From Cynocephalus volans (Eukaryota > Chordata > Mammalia > Dermoptera > Cynocephalidae): 64,000 nt of DNA. The translations under genes and the position numbers were made by a program. Where the stretch lies: positions 87,056,501 to 87,120,500 of the forward strand of contig NC_084467.1 in assembly GCF_027409185.1 (NCBI RefSeq), written 5' to 3'. Shown piece after piece: positions 1 through 12,855 of the stretch. Every line of letters starts with the position of its first letter. Position 1 is the stretch's first letter. The notes below the pieces were generated by a model. That model saw only the letters and a list, made by a program, of their open reading frames with translations. It was not told the origin of the DNA and did no database searches.

Positions 1-1364
1 TCAAGTTATTATGTAGCTGAACCAGGCTTCAAACCTGGAATTTTCAGCTCCAAAAGCTTAGCTCTTGATCCACCCCTCACTCTGTCTAAATTTCACCTCA
101 TGCTTTGCCTGGACCCCTGTAATCCTATAATCTGCAAAAAGTGAAGGTAAAGGTCAATGCATATGCCTCCCTGGGACACTGTGAGTTCTCTTAGAATTTT
201 CCTATCCCTATAATTTTTCTTTATAGTTGCCATGGGAATTAAACATGGTAGTTTCCATCTGTAATAGTACATACTCATTATGACATTTCTACGTTTCTGG
301 AACTGACATCACTGCTCACCACTTTCATTCAGCTGATGCTTCTGTTAAGCAGAGTGTGCTCTTACATGACGAGCTTCATTAAGTAGTGCATGTTGGTGAA
401 AAGCCTCCTACACTAAGTATAAAACTGGAATCTTGTAAACTATTCCTATCACTGCCTTCTCTTTCTTTTTGTCAAGAGGGAATTCTCTGGTTCAACTGAT
501 CAAGATCATATCAGCCTAAGAGAAAATAATGCCTGGGTTTAGATGGCCGGAAAAAAAATTCAAAAAGCATTTTCTATACCAGTCTTTATCCACTTTAGCT
601 CTCAACGTTATCCCAAATTAGTCGTAAGTGGCTATAGTGGCCTATTGTATCTGCCTTAATAAAACTGTGGGTATTAATTCCTCTTAGGTCTAGTGGGAAG
701 TATCCCATTTTCTATTAAATCTTATCCATTTTTACATTTAAAAAAACTTTTTTGTGCCCTTGCCAGATCCTGTGCCCCTTTCCTTAGATTTTCTATATGG
801 CATTAGTTAAAATCGATAAGGCACATATTATTTCCATGTGCTTCCCTATGCCAACCTGAATGTCAGCATTGGGCCTTACAGTGAGAACAAGTAGGGGGCA
901 GGAGAGAGAGAATGGACAAAAATGCCCAGTGCTTTGCTGCTGGGATGAATGCAGCTTGACCCAAGAAGAACACAGGGAAAGAATGCCAATGTACACCCTG
1001 CCTGTTAGTTATGACCAAGAGGAATCTCTGAAGAAAGGACAGGAAAATGCCACAGATGAAGGATTGGCAGGTTCTGTGGGGTGGGGGAGGAGGGTGGTTT
1101 TCTTAGTGACACCCTGGCTAGTAGATCTTTTCTACTGAATCTACACCTGACTAAAGACAGACTTTGCCAAATGATAGCTGGTTAGTCAACATGGCATGAC
1201 ATGGCTTTATTGAGATCTAGTACATGCCATTGATAACATTCAACAGGATTTCTACAATAGCCACCCAGATTTTTTTGTTGTTGTTGTTGCTCTCCTTCAA
1301 TTGACTCTCCTTTCTGACCATCCATTTCCTTCCTTAAACTTTGTTTTGTTTTTAAAAATTTTTT

Positions 1365-1765
1365 TCCAAGAAATTTATTTATTGATTTATTTTTGATTAT
1401 ACATATTCATTGAGTACAGTTGACTTATCAGTATGTGTGTACAGTATGTGATAATCAAATCAATATTATTAGCATGTTTGTCATTACAAATTGTAATTAC
1501 TCTTTGTGTCCCTTACCCCATTACCCCCTAACTACCCCCCACTTCCCACCTCTAGTAACTACAGGACTGTTCTGTCCTTCTGAAAGTCCAATGTTTTATT
1601 GTGGCCTTCCTTCCTTTCTTGGCTCCCACTTATGAGTGAGGACATGCAGTATTTCTCTCTCTGTGCGTTGCTTATTTCATTTAACATAATTTTCTCCAAG
1701 CTCATCCATGTTGCTGCTAATGGCAGAACTTCATTTTTTCCTTCCTTGAACTCCTTAATGGCTAC
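1365..1765 (-). mobile_element. LINE-1 3' end, antisense to the window, 5' truncated
   Basis: Read on the minus strand, residues such as NEVLPLAATWMSLEKI and NAQREKYCMSSLISGS match the C-terminal end of L1 ORF2. They are followed by a G-rich 3' UTR (C-rich on the plus strand near 1520-1550) and an AT-rich tail near 1365-1400. Length about 400 bp, so this is a strongly 5'-truncated insertion. The frame is close to intact in the last 40 residues but cannot be functional. Confidence 0.85.
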
Positions 1766-2674
1766 CAATTACTTATAGGGTAAGAATCAACTTATAATGT
1801 TGCATAAAAGACCCTTCATGAATTTTCATCCAAAGTGACAGAACATACTTTTCCATATATTTATTTCCCATTTGTATTTGATCTCTAATGACTTACCTAT
1901 TCATGAACTTTACCAATTTTCCAATTAGGATGTTTTATATATTACAGCCTTTTGACATATGTGCTGTTTAAATTTTAAACTTTGTGATTGGCCTTTTATA
2001 AATTGTTTTAAACTTCTCTTAGTAACTTTTATTTTTTAAAAATGCTTGACATTTTTCTAGTTAGCAATGCCAAGAATAAAGCAATAATACTGGACTCCCT
2101 CCTTTATAAAATCTGGAAAATCTCATACTTTTATACTTTTCCTGGTATTATCTAGGATTTATGCCTTATTTTGTCATTTTATATTATTTTATTTTGTTAT
2201 GTACGTTCTCTTTAAGTCAATTGTATAATTTTGCACTGTTTCTGTTTCTGTATTATACCACAGTTAATTTTAATTAGCTCTACATTTAAACGGTTTCCAT
2301 TCTTTCTGCTAATTCATTCATATCATGGCTCTCCTAATTTGAGAGCTCTAGATATTGGGGTATGAGTTCAGTTAGTAAACATTTTCTGGTAACTTTTCAT
2401 GAATAGCATAACTCCCGAATTCTTGCACAGCTGATATTTTATAGTTATCTTAATACTTAAATGATCTGTTGTGTGGGAATAGATTTCTTATGACACAGAT
2501 TTATTCCTTGAAAACTCTGAAGACCTTACTCCATGTGTAATAGAGGGAGTAGGATAGATTTGCATCTACTGTTATGAACGGAGAAGTCTGGGGCCAATGT
2601 GCCAACAATCTTGGGTAGACAACCCACTCTTTCTGCCTTCGTGTTTGTATTTGTTTTCACTGGGTATACTGCTT

Positions 2675-2995
2675 AACAACCTCAAAAGCTCAGTGGCTTC
2701 CAACAACAGACATTTATTTCTCCCTCCTACTACATGCTGGCCATGTTCTGTGGATCTGATCCAGGCTACGGTTTGGGTGCTGGTCTGCTTCCCCTGTCTT
2801 TCATCCTGGGGCCCAGGCTGAGGGAGAAATGCTTATCTGGAAAATAGCCTTCCCCTGAAGAAGGCACAGGAGCAATAAGGCTGGCAGAAACTCAGGATGG
2901 CTCTACAGGTTTCCAGTGCATGAGGTATAGTATCAGTTCTATCCACATATTATTGACCAAGTCCCAAGTAATTGGACCGGGAAGGATACTCCACC
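2675..2995. repeat. Ancient interspersed repeat, family not assigned
   Basis: The stretch contains phrases typical of old mammalian LTR or DNA elements (CTCAGTGGCTTCCAACAACA and a following region resembling the body of such repeats). I could not assign a family or boundaries with confidence. It is not coding: the open frame at 2597-2821 has no recognisable domain. Confidence 0.35.
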
Positions 2996-5189
2996 TAAAA
3001 AAGGAGGTAGATAATAAATGGGAAAAATACTACCATCTAGTGTGCAATTTATCTGCTATAGGATTCTTTCTTCAGTACTGAAATTCAAACATTTCATTGA
3101 GAAGTATCTAATTTCTATTATATATTTCAATTTACCTTGTATCCGCTTAGCCCTTCTAGCTTAAAGATTCACGTATTTATTTGGAAGAAAAGTTTCCTTA
3201 AAGTCTGTCTCTGAATACTGCTGCTGCTCCATCTGTCCTCTTCTTCAGGGTAACAGTGATTCATGTTAGGTTTCTGTGGCATGTCTTTCATATCTATTAT
3301 CTTTCACAGATCAGTTTCATTCTCCTGTTTTTACTGTAAAACTTGTCTTTAATATAACACTTGACTTTCTCCAGTGTGGGCTCTGTTCTTTATGGTTTCT
3401 GGCATTGGTTGTAATCCTGTCATAGCATTATTTGTTTTCTTACATTAGTTTCCTAGTCTGTCTTTCATCTCTCATTTCACATGTTTTCTTTAATTTCCTT
3501 GATTGTGGAAAAGAGATTCTATCTACAATGCACTTCATTAAATTTCTTATTGTTTGTCTTTTAAGAAAAAAACAAAAACATGTTCTCTATCTTGAAATAT
3601 GGCTCTCTCTCTCTCTCCTGTGTCACAAAAATCATTGTAAAGATTTACGTTCTTGTGCTGATTATTCATGCTTGAATCAGAATAGATTTAGCTCAGTTTA
3701 TTTTCCTAAAATGAGTGGGAGAAGATTTATCAGTGATCTCTCTACTATATCCATGAATAGCTAGGGAATCCTCCACTTAGGTCTTGAGTGGAAGAGCTGG
3801 TGGATGTAGTTTTATATCAGCATTTTGATGATTTAACAGCCTAAGTGCAGTGTGAGAAGAAGCTGAGACCATGGGCATTTTTAGGAATATTACTTTGTTT
3901 CTATATGTTTTCACTCATTACTACGCTTGTTGAAATTCCAAAAAGACTGCTGTTCTGTTCAGTCTAACTTCTCTTCCAGGAGGCTGGTGCTGTCCATGGA
4001 GAAAATTGTGTTGTTGTTTATTTGTTTGTTTCTTTGTTTTGTTTTGTCTAATGAAGATAACTCTTCATCCAGTTTTGGGGTAGCCATTTAGTTTAGAAAA
4101 GGATTCCTTCATCTGGCATGAACCCATACTAATTAGAAGCCTGATCAGAGAAAAGCTTCTTGTCTGAAGGCATTTTAGGGTATGTATTTGCCTAACTCTG
4201 TCTCAAAATGGTATTGGTCCAAGGTGTACAAATGTGCTCTAAATGGGATGGACTCTTCCCTTTCTTAGAGGTTGCTGCTATCTCTCATTCTCACTCTTTC
4301 AAATTCTGGGATATTAGTGGGACTCTATAAGATTTTAGCCACTCCTGCAACATTGTACTTCTTTAATGACAAAGGAAAAATTTAATTGTCCTTTGGGAAA
4401 TTCCCTCAAACTGGATTTATTTATACTATATCTAGTAGAAATGCCTAAAATTTTACGCTACTATCTAGTTCTCACTCTTGCTGACACAGCTATTAAGATA
4501 TTAATTCCTACTTTGTTCTTGCTAATATAGGAGATTAAGATAAAGAAAATGTAAATATTTCCATCTCCACTTCCTAGAAGGAGAGTCAGAACTTTGTTTC
4601 GTGGACTCACAAGGGTAATTAATAGTGTCTTGCATTTCTGGAGACATGCAACACTGAAGCTTTTGTTGGGGATGCCTGGGCTCAAAGGCAGGAGCCAGAA
4701 AAGGATGAGTTTGAGAGGAAGGAGTGGTGTGACCTACGAAGAGATTTTGCTTACCGGGTTTTTAGTCGGGTGGGAACTTTGTGGATCCTGTAAGTGAGAG
4801 GCACTACATACAGCTAATGTGCAGGGCCCTGGAGCTATTAGGGCCTAAAATGGGGATGGCTGCAGGTGTACCAAGGAAAGCTCGATACTGGGCATAAGTG
4901 CGTGGGAGCCACAACCAAGATTTCCATGCCCAATTAGTCAGAGAAAAATAAACTGAACACTTTCAAAAAGATCAGGTGAGTTATAAGGAAGGAGCACAAG
5001 GATTTAAACAACCCTGGGGGAATTTTTCCAAGGAACTTTGTTCAATCTGGAAATATTAGTGGTCAATCCAATAAGAAACATAACCAGGACCTCCTTAGAC
5101 AGTAGCTCAAGAAAACTGAATAACTTTAAAAAATTTTAATTATTTTTAGTTATATAATTATTCATAAATAGTATAGTCTTTCATTATAG

Positions 5190-5268
5190 AAAGAAAAAAG
5201 AGAAAGAAAATAAGCCAAGAAAGAAGAAAAGACAGAGAGAAAGAAAGGAAGAGAGAGAAAGAATCAGG
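5190..5268. repeat. Purine-rich (GAAA)n-like tract
   Basis: About 80 bases of almost only A and G, with GAAA/GAGA units, preceded by an AT-rich block. A degenerate simple repeat with strand asymmetry; polypurine tracts of this kind can form triplex structures, but nothing else points to a function. Confidence 0.8.
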
Positions 5269-5572
5269 AATGTAGGTAAAGTCATGGTCCACTATCTCAG
5301 TTGCCTTCTTGGGTTTAAGGATTTCTCTGATCAGTGTTCATTTCTCTCTGTCTCTCTGTCTCTCTCATCTACATGCTTCTTTCTGTCCTACTAGAGATAA
5401 ATATCTTGTGTGGTATTTTGCATAACTGGCTTCATTATGCACACACACATTTGATATATATAAAGTATTTTTTTTTTTAAGTTCACAATATATATTGAGA
5501 AACTTTGCATGTCTTGATTTATCTCATCCATTTTAACTGTTAAATGGTAATAATAATTATAGTTGGCAATTA

Positions 5573-5762
5573 TTAAGGGTTTCATAGATGCCAGACACTG
5601 TTCTAAGTGCTTTACTATTAGCTTATTGAACTCTCATAATGATCAATTTATGAAACAGAAAAATGAGTCACCGAGTATTTAAGTGAGTTGCCTAAGGTCA
5701 AAACTGTCCAAAATTCTCAGTCTGCCTCTCCAGCCTGTGAGCAGAGGCACTGCACTATAATG
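5573..5762 (-). repeat. MIR SINE, antisense
   Basis: The order of phrases (GCCAGACACTGTTCTAAGTG, then a gap, then AATGAGTCACCGAG and TTGCCTAAGGTCA) matches the reverse complement of the mammalian-wide MIR core and 3' part. It is diverged, as expected for an old element. Confidence 0.75.
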
Positions 5763-6559
5763 ACCTGATCCCATTATAGGAATGTGCCACAACTGATTTA
5801 ATAATTCCTTCCTGATATTCATTAAAGCTTTTCACAATTTGATATGACAAACAACCATAATGAAGTTACTGGTAACTTGAATATTTAGTGGATGTTGGGA
5901 TATGACTGGCCACTTTCCACAGAGGACTAATTATTTTCATAAAACAAATGTAATGAATTTTCAGATTTACTTAGCTTTGAGAAAAATCATGACTTTTCCT
6001 CATAAACTATGGTAATTAACTATATGACAAACTCCCTATAATTAAGGGATAAATAGCTGACATAAAAAAAAGAATGCTTGTATGCTATAATTACTCTGCA
6101 GCTTACAGTTTACCAAACATGTACTTTGAACATAAGAGGTTGTTTAAGTACATAACTTCTAAAAGAAATCTTTTACTTTCTCCACATGAAAGCGACAGCT
6201 AGAAAATGACAGCTTGGCATAATAATGCTAAAACTATTGGCCGTGCCTGCAGATCAAACTTTAACACAGGGCTCCCTTTCTCTCTTCAGAGGGCCAGCTT
6301 TAAGGATCTCATGTCACTCTCTAACTATCATTTATTAAGATCAAAGTACTGGGAAGAATTTTCCATTCACTTCTTTACCAATGTGAACTATGATGAAAAG
6401 CAATACACTCGTATTCATCCCAAATACTCCTTATCACAAAAAGAAGAGAAAGTGATTGTAGGCTTCCTTTAAGTGACACCCTTTGTCCCTTTCTGGCTGA
6501 TGAGCACAAATACATGTCTTCTCAGCAGCAGAGTTTTAAAGTTTGAGATATGTGCCAGA

Positions 6560-6785
6560 ACTTTGTCTCGTGATCCTCCCATGGTCTGTATGAGTGCGGG
6601 GTCAGACCATGCACCGTACAGACAACATCTCGCCTGGGAATAGGAACGAAAAGAGGGAAAATAATGTAGGAGCCCAGCAGGGTGTGGTGCTGTTGCACTG
6701 TGGCAAGGAAGGGAGAACAGAACCAGGCTCAAGCCACCTTTATTCCCTAACTACCAGAGCGACAACGAAGTACACGGACTTATAA
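6560..6785. other. Unassigned CpG-retaining segment
   Basis: Compared with its AT-rich surroundings this segment has several CpGs and a complex composition. On the minus strand a TATAA-like sequence near 6780 is followed by an AATAAA hexamer within about 40 bases. It could be part of a relatively young LTR or another insertion, but no family was recognised and no flanking duplication was found. Confidence 0.3.
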
Positions 6786-7908
6786 ACAAAGAAATAAATG
6801 AATAAATGAGAAGTTAATAAACACTCATCTCTAGAAATTTATAAATTCTAATAGAATATTTTTGCTTTTACAATCTAATATTTTAAAACTGTAAATGAAA
6901 ATGAATTAATATAAAGTCAACAACAGGAATTGTTTTGATCATTTAATATATAGAATGATGTAATGGTATATAAGAATATTTGGCAGTCCTCGGAAGCTAC
7001 TAAAGAACACTCATGCAAATAAATATGTTAAAAAGCTGAAGACTGGGATTATTTTTAATATCAGAGGTATACAAAATGAAAAGACTCTGTTACCCTGACT
7101 ATTTTCTTCAAAATGTGTGCAAGATATCTTCCTAAATTCCATTGCTTTCTGTCCTTATTTACTAAGTTGAAAAAGATCTAATTTTGTACATATTATTTGG
7201 TTTTTAAAACTTATATTTTCTCACGTAGGTATGTATCCTGAAACATTACATTGTATAATTTTTCTCTACTGCTCAAAAATAATGTGAACATTTGTGAATT
7301 AGCCATTTGGAAGTTCTGTTTTCTTAATTGTAAAATGGAAAAATTTATTGTAATAGGACATTAGCTAAACCACCATAAAAAATAAAACAATCCAGTGGCT
7401 CAGAGGGAAAAGCAGTTCATTTGTTTCTCAGATCCACCTCGAGTATGTATATCCTTGGACCCAGGCTGGCAGGCTAGATCGATCATCTTACAAAGTGACT
7501 TCCAAGGTTGCGCCTGTCATTACCTTCTCCATTTGGCAAGAAGGAATAGAGAATGTCCAGGTCAAGATTCCACAAAAAAGACAGACCAGATATTGCACTA
7601 TCCCTTCTGCTCACATTCCATTGGTCTGAACTTGAACGTATGGTCACACCTAACTGCAAGGGAAGCTGGGAATATAGACTGTAGCTAGGCAGTCATGACA
7701 GTAGTTAAAATGGGGGAATTTAATTACTAAAGGGAAAAAAAGAAGGAAGACTGGTGGACTATTATCAGCATGTGTCACTATATTGAGACCCAGCTTTAAA
7801 AGTTGCTGTGAGAACTGTTATTACACTTGTAGAGCACAGAAGTGTTTTTGTGGAGTTCATATAAACCATTAGCATAGAACTTGACACATACTGGATCATT
7901 AAATAGTA

Positions 7909-7943
7909 GTTGTTATTGTTGTTATTATTATTATTATTATTAT

Positions 7944-7980
<37 letters not shown>

Positions 7981-7981
7981 T
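7909..7981. repeat. Compound (TTA)n(TAG)n microsatellite
   Basis: A TTA/TTG run of about 12 units passes directly into about 12 units of TAG/GTA. It sits at the 3' end of a small MIR/L2-like fragment (TTGACACATACTGGATCATT near 7880), a usual birthplace for microsatellites in old SINEs. Confidence 0.95.
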
Positions 7982-8344
7982 ACCTCTATCCTTACCTAAA
8001 TGCTCGAATTCTCTCCACAGTATCATGGACAAATGATTATTTAGCTATTCTGGAATCCCTATAGTAAAAAGAAATTTCATCTCTCTTGAGGTAGCTATAC
8101 CATTTTCAGAAAGTTTTTTTTCTTCTTTCTAGCCATTATTTACTTTTTTACACTCACTTTCTTTTCTCTTGTCCCAATTGTGATCTCGAAGGCCCTACAG
8201 AACTAATCTCATCCCTGTGTTGTCCATTGGATACTTATGTGAACATATTATTTCTTTCATGAATTTTCTTTTCCTCTAGACTAATCATTTACCGTTTCTC
8301 CTACAGTCCCTTATAATCCACGACTTGGAGTCCACTCCCCATCC

Positions 8345-8440
8345 TGGACATATTCATTTACTCATTTAACCAACATATATTGAGTACTAACTATTCCATT
8401 TTGCATTGTGTTGTCAAGGTCAGTACACAGTGTTATAAGT
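8345..8440 (-). repeat. L2 3' end fragment, antisense (weak)
   Basis: ATTCATTTACTCATTTAACC followed by ATATATTGAGTACTAACTAT resembles the reverse complement of the L2 3' end. Short and diverged. Confidence 0.5.
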
Positions 8441-9452
8441 TGGTCTGACCAGAGCTGAGCAGAGCCAACCATCAGTCTCATTCGCGATCTCATTTTAACC
8501 TCCGCGGGACAGTGCCATTGACACATGCTGAATGGTAGCCTAGTGCACCCTCTGAGCCTTCTGCATTTGTGCAGTTAACCTAGATGTACCTCATCCTACA
8601 CATGGACTTTTAAAAAAAAATCCAAATACAAAATACTTCCTTTATTTCTAGTCAACTATACCTTATTGTGGTCTCTCAAGAATTTTATTCTTTCACGCAA
8701 TGTATTAATTATCCCTCACGGGTTCACATCATCTAAACAGCTGATTAACATGTAACTGAACTCTTCCTCTAAGATACGGATCAGAATGTGGAAGTGGACA
8801 GGGCTGTGGAGAAGCCACTGGTAACCCTCTGAGCAATCATTTAACTAGTTACAAACACACATAACTGCATCAAAATTAGGAAATATTACCCTATCTGGTT
8901 CACAAAAGTCTCAAGAATAGTTTTGGTGAAGCGCCTGGCTTCCATACTCATTGCCATTCAAAGTGCTGCGTGGTCCAACTGCATTCAGACCAACCTGACC
9001 CTCAGTGGCTCCCTGGTTAGGAGAGCACGACTGGTGTTTTCCTGCTGCCAGATCTTTGTTCATTGAGACTAAGCATGTGCCAGGCATTATACTAAGCTCT
9101 TTCTCATGGAAATGGAACATGGCAGAAATGGAATGTATTTTGTGAAAAATGCATATATGCGTATTCTCAAGTAAAACCATCTTATTATTTTGCCTACTTG
9201 TGAGACCAGTGTACAGTGTTCCTTCTTCAGAAGCTATGGCAAGGTACTGAATAGATTCCATGTAACAGGTATTCATGCATTTTTCTAAGATGATTTCTAA
9301 GTGGCTAAATCTTGCTAAATACCACTAGACTCTGAGGTTGTTTCAGGTAATCAACACTGACTGTGAAGGCACTCTCCAGACATACACACAGGAATAATTT
9401 ATTCATTTGCTCTAGATAACAATCACATTTTAGAATTTAAATTATAAATCAC

Positions 9453-9587
9453 CTGTACAGATGTTACCTTTTCCAAAGGACTTTCTACTCGAGGAATGCT
9501 GATCATTGGCATCTGTGCCAGATTATCCATGTGTATATGCTCGTTTTCTGGTTGTCTTCCTTTGAAATTATTTACCACGCACACGAC
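9453..9587 (-). CDS. PLPPR5: PLPPR5 coding exon 5 (end of last helix and cytoplasmic tail)
   Basis: The 135 bp exon (phase 0/0, 45 residues) starts VVCVVNNFKG, finishing the sixth membrane helix, then gives a cytoplasmic tail with RQPENEHIHMDNL and MISIPRVESPLEK and ends VTSVQ. The acceptor is TTTTAG|GTCGTG and the chosen donor CAG|GTGATT. An internal GTAACA just after the PLEK codons would be a poorer donor, and the family protein continues with VTSVQ, so the later donor is preferred. The tail is rich in Ser, Pro and charged residues and has no visible enzymatic motif. Without splicing at this donor the frame continues for nine codons (VIYNLNSKM) to a TGA at 9423-9425, a possible alternative C terminus. 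Confidence 0.95.
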
Positions 9588-9655
9588 CTAAAATTTCAGA
9601 AAACAGTTTCAGTTGAATCAAAACTATGCTCCCTGTGAATATTATCCTTGTGAAT

Positions 9656-9746
9656 AGCTTAATAAATATAAACATAAATAAATATAAATAAATATAAATA
9701 TAAAATATAAACATAAACTTAAATATAAATATAAGTATTAAAATTA
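9656..9746. repeat. AT-rich tandem tract (AAATATAAACAT-like)
   Basis: Imperfect repeats of ATAAATATAAACATAAATA-type units over about 90 bases, just upstream, in gene orientation, of the exon 5 acceptor (about 70 to 160 bases away). Confidence 0.85.
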
Positions 9747-10248
9747 CTTAAATATTACATATTTAATGTTACATCCAGATTTATCTTGCATAAATTTTAA
9801 TAGCTACTTCAATGCAGATATGTTCAAGGAACTTACCAATTAATATGTAGCTCAATTAATAATGACAATTTTATTATTCCAAAATTTTCATTAAAGTATA
9901 GTCAATGCTCAAATCAATCCAAAAATAACACCATAACCTTATCAAAATTCATAGCAAGCTAACCTTTCCCTAATGTGTCTAACCTACAACTTAATTTAAA
10001 TGCTAATTATTTTCCATTGCTTCAAGATCATTACATTCATAATAAAACTTCTACAACTGGCACTCTCCAATTTAGTAGCATCCCTTTAATTAACCTAGTT
10101 TATTGTCTATTTTTGTGTTCCATATATACTTGGCATTTCAACGATAGCTTACCGGGGCTACTCTTGAAATAGAATAACCTTTACCATAAAGGAAATTGAC
10201 CCTCGTTTCAATTAATTATATCCCACAGGTGACAGAATTTGAACTACA

Positions 10249-10437
10249 CCAGAAGTTCTCATACTTTAGTGTGCATAAAAATAAAGTTCTGGCACTGTTA
10301 AAAATGCGTATTCCTAAGCCTTCCCCTAAAGATTTTGATTTAGTAAATGAGGGATGGGGCATAAGAGTTGGTACTTTTAAAATGCATTTCAGAAATTTCT
10401 AATGCAAGTAGACCATATTTTAAGAAATAGTGAATTA
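10249..10437 (+). mobile_element. hAT-Charlie non-autonomous element (MER5A-like)
   Basis: AGAAGTTCTCATACTTTAGT at the left end, CATTTCAGAAATTTCTAATG in the middle and a diverged right end match the MER5A layout (about 190 bp). Terminal repeats are decayed. Confidence 0.75.
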
Positions 10438-11004
10438 AACAACATGGAAAAATTATTTGCTATTGTTTGTTTCTATTAGCAGGTTTTCTATTATTCTTGA
10501 GTTTTCTTTTCCTGGGTTTTATATTCTATTATAAGTCAAAATACAGAACTCACTTGCAGTAATAACCTAACATTCACTTTTTAAAATAAATACTTAATAT
10601 ATAATTATACATTTACATTGTATATTTTCACAAATGCTCCATTGGAAAGCCTTTTCTTTAATAGGGCTCATTACTGAGTATATTCAAAGGCCAATAAAAT
10701 CTTGGCTACTGTACAGTTTTTAAATAAAATGTACAAATCTACAAAATAATAACACATACTATGACTTTATGTTAGAAAAATATTTCCTTGCAGATTTTAT
10801 ATAGTTCTTGTCCTCCACTTCCTAGAAGTATTACAGATTAGAAACATAGATCAAAGCCTGATAATTTGATACCTCAACTTCACCATTGCCACCAAGATCT
10901 TTAAAATAGGGGATGGTAAGGCTTGGAGATGGGCATTTGGTAAATCTTCTATCAAATGATGTTGCCAGCTTCATGACCCAACAAAGAACTAACAGATACT
11001 GACT

Positions 11005-11245
11005 GCTGTAGAGATAGGGTTGGCGGATTTTGTCTGTAAAGGGAAGATAGTATGTATTTTTGGCTTTGCAGGCTTACAGTCTCGTGGCAACTACTCAACT
11101 GCCCTTTTGGTGAGGAAGCAGCCATTGACAGTTCATAAATGAGTGGGCATGTCATTGGTCTGATATAATTTTCTTTATGAAAATAGGCAGCAGGCCAAAT
11201 GGTCTGTGGACTGTAGTTTGCTGACTGGCCACCTCTTTGGAATAC
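11005..11245. mobile_element. hAT-type non-autonomous DNA element
   Basis: GTTGGCGGATTTTGTCTGTA at the left and a complementary GGACTGTAGTTTGCTGACTG at the right are characteristic ends of a common mammalian hAT MITE. Internal phrases (GGCTTTGCAGGCTTACAGTC, CAACTACTCAACTGCCCTTT) agree. I do not give a family number because I am not sure of it. Confidence 0.65.
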
Positions 11246-12439
11246 AAATGATAATAATCAAGAATTTTAGCCAAGAGTAACAACAAAACAAGCAGTTTCA
11301 CACTCATTACAAGAAATACATATATAGATACGCATTTCCCTTTCATTAGTATTATAGATTTTTTTTAAAAAATTGAGCAGATGAAAACATTTGCTGATAA
11401 TTCCCTGATGTAAAATTTGTCGAAATAACTATGTACACAGACATGATGGAACTCATGAGATGAAGGAAAGTTCATCTAGAGTTAATATGGGCTTCTGGAA
11501 TTAGTATAATTGTATTTTATATTATTTATGTTTGAAAAACTCTTTGAAAGGATGTATTGGGTATCTCTTTGCCTTAATTAAAGGTCAGGACAATTACTGA
11601 AGCAGCTGAGAATTCATGTGAAATGCTTGAGAGCCTAACACATAGTAGATATATATTAAAAGGTATCTATTAGCACAATGATTATTCTTCATTACTCTTA
11701 TTTTTTATATGGAAAGAGATTACCAAATCTTCTTTAGAGTCACATTCAAATATTTACTTCCTGTCTGCAAACATTCATAAGTACGGAATTGATTTCCCTG
11801 TTGGTAAAAATAAGGAAAAGCGAAAGATCTGGTTTTTGATCCTGAGACTGTCTGAGTCTATTTGTTCTTGGACAGTTTTCTGGGTCTCGGTTTTCTCAAA
11901 TAGAATGGGAAGAGACTGCAATTAATCACTAAGTTAAGTTCATTTCTTCGGTTGGCAAGTGTATATAACAAATTCAACAAGTGTTCAAAGCTAAACTCAA
12001 GATTTGCTCATCTCCTGACCCCACTCCAAACTTGATCTTTTTCTGAACCCTCTCAGGGAAAGGCAACACCACCACCCCCGCCCCCACTCCCATCCCAATG
12101 CAGTTGCACAAGGCTGAAAACTTGGATTATCCTTTACATCTCCTTAATTCAGCCAGTCCCTGAATCTGCTCAATTTTACTTCTTAAATATCTTGGTATCT
12201 AAATATCTTGATTTCTTATATCTGCTTCATTCTATCCACCACCAGCTCCAAAGACTAAGAAACTACCATCTCTTGCCTGGATTCCTACATAACTTTTTAA
12301 TCTGTCTCCCTAAATCCAGTGTTGGCCCCTCCAATCTGTTTTCTATAAAGATGTGAGAATAATCTTTGCAAGTCCAAGATGGATCATGTCATCCTCTTAA
12401 AAGCATTTGTGGTTTGGCTTCCCCTTTCCCTTATAATGA

Positions 12440-12855
12440 GGTGTAAATGCTGGCTCACCTCTTCAGCCTTTCTTCTTTCAGTTTTCCAAACACCTTCTCT
12501 TCCCTTCATTTCCTCTGTTTGGAATGCTCCTCATCTGCACTGTCCTTGGGTGCTGTGTCTAACTCAGCCGTGGTCTCTCATCTCAACATCACTTCCTCAT
12601 GGATGCTTTCCCCTCACCCCACGTTAAGATGGTTTGTTTTGTTTTTGTTAGTTTGCTTTTGGCTCACCTGGAAATGTGATTCTTTTAATCAAAGCACCCA
12701 TCTCAATATGAAATTATACATCAGTTAGAGTAATATTTTGATCGATGTGAGTCCTTTCTGAGGCTGTAAGCTCCACAAAATCAGAGATGCTGTTTTTTGT
12801 TCTTTCTCTCACCATTGTATGCCCACTGCCACAGTGAGTGAACAGATGAATGATT
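12440..12855 (+). repeat. L2 LINE 3' region
   Basis: TTTGGAATGCTCCTCATCTG, AACATCACTTCCTCATGGAT and then GAGGCTGTAAGCTCCACAAA follow the order of the L2 3' region, ending in a diverged GAATGATTGAGC. The middle part 12620-12735 is poorly matched. Confidence 0.7.

Larger units (their letters stand above)
1..9452 (-). other. PLPPR5: PLPPR5 intron 5 (partial), no further coding exon recognised
   Basis: The canonical PLPPR5 C terminus should be completed by one short exon. I searched the complement of this stretch for an acceptor followed by about ten fitting codons and did not find one. Recognisable content is an antisense L1 3' end near 1.4-1.8 kb, an MIR near 5.6 kb, a TTA/TAG microsatellite at 7.9 kb, a purine-rich tract at 5.2 kb and a possible L2 at 8.35 kb. 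The segments 1800-5180, 5770-7860 and 8450-9400 hold mostly unassigned AT-rich sequence; small open frames there show no family resemblance. Confidence 0.75.

Noticed and set aside
7909..7981. Regular short repeats resembling an array
   Set aside because: Units of three bases without spacers: a microsatellite, not a CRISPR array.
1..9446. Search for the last PLPPR5 coding exon
   Set aside because: No acceptor followed by a fitting short tail and stop was found on the minus strand, so none is annotated.
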